Below are positions 62,339 through 64,000 of a DNA stretch of 64,000 nucleotides, in pieces. Origin of the DNA: Pseudomonas sp. Au-Pse12 (GTDB lineage: Bacteria; Pseudomonadota; Gammaproteobacteria; Pseudomonadales; Pseudomonadaceae); assembly GCF_021341665.1 (NCBI RefSeq), contig NZ_JAJTTH010000004.1:186001-250000 (forward strand), in the 5' to 3' direction. Below the pieces are notes generated by a model. It had not been told where the DNA came from. It did no database searches and saw only the letters and a list, made by a program, of their open reading frames with translations. Positions within the stretch are counted from its first letter, which is position 1. Each line of letters begins with the position of its first letter. The translations under genes were made by a program, and so were the position numbers.

Positions 62339-62785
62339 TCAGAGGGGTTTGCGGAACTGGATGAAGCCCGGGCGCTCGGCAATGCGCTCATACAGCTGGA
62401 TGGCCGTGGCATTGGTTTCGTGGGTCAGCCAATGCACCTTGGCACAACCGTCCTGTTTCGCCTGGGTGTAGACGAACTCGATCAACTGGCGGCCGACACC
62501 GGTGCCGCGCAGGTCCGGGGCGACCAGCAGGTCTTGCAGGTAGCAGGCGTTCTCGATGCTCCAGTTGGAGCGGTGGTAGATGAAGTGCACCAGGCCCACG
62601 GCGCGCTCGCCGTCCCAGGCCAGGGCGGCGTGGGTCGGTTCGCGGGCATCGAGCAAACGCTGCCAGGTGCTTTGGGTCACCGCGTCCGGCAGTTCGGTTT
62701 CGTAGAAGCGCAGGTAGGCCTGCCACAACGGCAGCCAGGCGGCGTGGTCGGCGGCGGTAACGGGGCGGATCTGGATCTGGCTCAT
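62339..62785 (-). CDS. GNAT family N-acetyltransferase
   Basis: A 148-residue acetyltransferase with the acetyl-CoA loop segment L-V-A-P-D-L-R-G-T-G-V-G-R-Q near residue 88 and the W-L-T-H-E-T-N-A region near 120. The substrate is unknown. It is 19 bp from the other GNAT gene and 29 bp after the PaiB-like gene, so all are one transcript. Confidence 0.92.
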   Translation of the reverse strand: MSQIQIRPVTAADHAAWLPLWQAYLRFYETELPDAVTQSTWQRLLDAREPTHAALAWDGERAVGLVHFIYHRSNWSIENACYLQDLLVAPDLRGTGVGRQLIEFVYTQAKQDGCAKVHWLTHETNATAIQLYERIAERPGFIQFRKPL

Positions 62786-62814
62786 GAAAGCTCCTTTATT
62801 GTTCTGGGTGGGCC

Positions 62815-63438
62815 TCAGCCCATCAGTTGAGACAGTTGCTGGTCACGCAGGTCGGTGCTGGCCGCCAGGCCTTCGCGGACCCCGGCGATGTCCTCGGCGC
62901 TGCGGTTCTGGCTGAGCTTGCGCTTGCCTTCCAGGCGCTGGATCGGCAGGGCGAAACCGACAATCGCTTTGAGCATGCCGTCGATGTAGTCGGCCGGGGC
63001 GTCGGCCACCTGCCACGGTTGTTGGCGGCCGGCTTCGTGACGGCCGGTCAGGCCCTCGACCACCTGCAGCAGGCGCTGCGGATCGGTGAAGACCTCGGGC
63101 TGGCCATAGGCGTGCACCGCCACGTAATTCCAGGTGGGCACCACTTTGCCGTGTTCGGCCTTGCTCGGATAGAACGAGGGGCTGACATAGGCATCCTCGC
63201 CCATGAAGATCAGCAGCGCCTCGGCGCCACTGGCCAGCTCGGCGCACTGCGGGTTGGCCTTGGCCAGGTGCCCATACAGGGTGCCATTGGCGCCCTGTGC
63301 GGGATCCAGCAGCAGCGGCACGTGGCTGGCTTGCAGGCCCAGGGCGCCCCAGGTCACCAGGGTCGCCAGACGGCTGTGCTGGATCACGCCCTGCAGGCGG
63401 GTGAGGTCTTCATCAACGAAAGCGCGAGGTAGGTACAT
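62815..63438 (-). CDS. FMN-binding PaiB-like negative regulator
   Basis: A 207-residue protein of the FMN-binding split-barrel, PaiB family. It starts M-Y-L-P-R-A-F and contains F-Y-P-S-K-A-E-H-G-K-V-V-P-T-W-N-Y near residue 105, the family signature. PaiB proteins are described as negative regulators and often adjoin acetyltransferase genes, as here. It is divergent from a MocR-type regulator by 102 bp. AAGGAT lies eight bases before the ATG. Confidence 0.9.
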   Translation of the reverse strand: MYLPRAFVDEDLTRLQGVIQHSRLATLVTWGALGLQASHVPLLLDPAQGANGTLYGHLAKANPQCAELASGAEALLIFMGEDAYVSPSFYPSKAEHGKVVPTWNYVAVHAYGQPEVFTDPQRLLQVVEGLTGRHEAGRQQPWQVADAPADYIDGMLKAIVGFALPIQRLEGKRKLSQNRSAEDIAGVREGLAASTDLRDQQLSQLMG

Positions 63439-63540
63439 GGAAAAAATCCTTGGCGAGTGGCTGCATCCTAGGCAGGCTAATGGTTCGTTGTAAGAGCCAT
63501 CTTTGGTCAATTTTGTGGGTCCAATCCCAGGGGCGCCTCG

Positions 63541-64000
63541 ATGAACAGTGCTTTGCCTCCGCTGTCTTTCAACCCTGCCGGGATCCAGCTGGATCGCCGC
63601 CAGGGCCTTAGCCGCCAGCTGTACCAGGCCTTGCGCCAGCGTGTGCTGGACGGGCGCCTGGCCAGCGGCACGCGCTTGCCGGCCAGCCGCGACCTGGCCG
63701 CCGCCCTGGAGATTTCCCGCAACAGCGTGGTGCGCGCCTACGACCAGCTGTATGCCGAGGGCTTTATCGAAGGGCGGGTCGGCGATGGCACCTATGTGGC
63801 CCAATTGCCGGAAACCCGGTTGCCCATCAAAAAACTATCCACAAAAGTATCCACAGGGTTGTCAACAGGCTTACCCACAGGTTTATCCACAAAATCGGCC
63901 GAAATAACTGGTGATGCATCCAGTAAAGTTATCCACAGCAGCGGCTGGCAACGCCTGCAAAGCCATCATTTGAGTACTCCGCCCAAGGGGCCGCCGAAGG
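63541..64000 (+). CDS. MocR/PdxR-type regulator (GntR HTH plus aminotransferase), partial
   Basis: The visible 153 residues show the start, the GntR winged helix (L-Y-Q-A-L-R-Q-R-V-L-D-G-R-L near residue 28; L-E-I-S-R-N-S-V-V-R-A-Y near 60) and then a linker. The gene runs past the window end into the expected PLP-dependent aminotransferase-like domain, which is not seen. MocR proteins commonly control vitamin B6 or amine genes and bind DNA between divergent genes, here paiB. The linker codons for L-S-T-K-V-S-T-G and so on encode an evenly spaced DnaA-box-like array. Confidence 0.88.
   Translation, partial: MNSALPPLSFNPAGIQLDRRQGLSRQLYQALRQRVLDGRLASGTRLPASRDLAAALEISRNSVVRAYDQLYAEGFIEGRVGDGTYVAQLPETRLPIKKLSTKVSTGLSTGLPTGLSTKSAEITGDASSKVIHSSGWQRLQSHHLSTPPKGPPK
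63835..63937 (+). repeat. DnaA-box-like 9-mer array with exact 12-bp period
   Basis: Nine-mers begin at 63835 (CTATCCACA), 63847 (GTATCCACA), 63859 (TTGTCAACA), 63871 (TTACCCACA), 63883 (TTATCCACA) and 63929 (TTATCCACA). The first five are spaced by exactly 12 bp. Two are perfect DnaA boxes and three of the others differ by one base. They lie in the linker-coding part of the MocR-like gene, so the protein reads as S-T-x repeats. Confidence 0.8.

Noticed and set aside
63835-63937. CRISPR-like regular repeat
   Set aside because: Units are 12 bp with no unique spacers of CRISPR size, and the stretch is part of an open coding frame.
63835-63937. Chromosomal replication origin
   Set aside because: No dnaA, dnaN, gyrB or rpmH and no AT-rich unwinding region; the boxes lie within a coding gene.

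Overview
The window is a stretch of high-GC Gammaproteobacterial chromosome, almost certainly from a Pseudomonas of the P. fluorescens / P. protegens / P. chlororaphis group. The evidence is the Pseudomonas-type gene order (uvrD, GGDEF/EAL protein, RpiR regulator, small KTRRQ protein, LysR regulator, two-subunit pyruvate carboxylase; and a Zur block with thrS2, pyrQ, gamma-carbonic anhydrase, hisI2, folE2, amidase, dksA2 and COG0523 GTPases), two families of fluorescent-pseudomonad REP sequences, and two Pseudomonas-type parS sites. The gene blocks and the parS sites suggest an origin-proximal location, but dnaA, gyrB and rpmH are not here. No rRNA, tRNA, CRISPR, prophage or insertion sequence was seen. 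Genome names such as PA5536 are from memory, not from a search.

Layout. 1-6.2 kb: glutathione transferase, a large flavin/[2Fe-2S] fusion reductase, a DUF3142 lipoprotein and a membrane-anchored protein. 6.2-7.9 kb: an 18-bp tandem repeat, a LysE exporter divergent from an Lrp/AsnC regulator, and a REP pair. 7.9-13.7 kb (minus): a six-gene lipid operon resembling E. coli ynbABCD plus an acyltransferase and a small membrane protein. 13.9-19.9 kb (plus): three overlapping SPFH (HflK/HflC-like) genes, one with a histidine-rich N-terminus, overlapping a P1B-type ATPase. 20.0-21.9 kb: a bufferin-type RiPP operon (DUF2282 precursor, DUF692 MNIO enzyme, DUF2063 partner). 22.0-25.3 kb: cyclopropane fatty acid synthase, cardiolipin synthase and a DUF3617 protein.

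25.3-38.2 kb is a zinc-starvation region organised around two perfect TGTTATA-N-TATAACA palindromes (Zur-box candidates). Leftward from the first runs folE2, a zinc-type ABC importer, hisI2, gamma-carbonic anhydrase, pyrQ and thrS2; rightward runs an AMIN/amidase_3 gene. The second lies between a small secreted Cys protein and dksA2, a COG0523 GTPase, a DUF1826 gene and, further on, a second COG0523 GTPase. Together they would import zinc, deliver it, and replace zinc-dependent housekeeping enzymes.

38.2-45.9 kb holds mostly housekeeping genes: DUF3301, pdxY, an APC permease, a thioesterase, a CPA2 antiporter, a SMI1/KNR4 protein, a Tim44-domain protein and an EamA protein. 45.9-57.0 kb: uvrD, a PAS-GGDEF-EAL protein, an RpiR regulator with a HexR-like box, a LysR regulator and pyruvate carboxylase A and B. 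57.1-58.9 kb: a HipA/HipB-like module in hipA-first order preceded by two copies of a 20-bp operator-like sequence. 58.9-64.0 kb: an amino-acid ABC transporter without ATPase, a homocysteine methyltransferase, two GNATs, a PaiB-like protein and the start of a MocR regulator whose linker encodes an evenly spaced array of DnaA-box-like 9-mers.

Most notable for a hunt: the SPFH-P1B-ATPase block next to a bufferin operon, the DnaA-box-like array at the right end together with scattered perfect TTATCCACA sites, the two parS sites inside genes, and the hipA operator pair.
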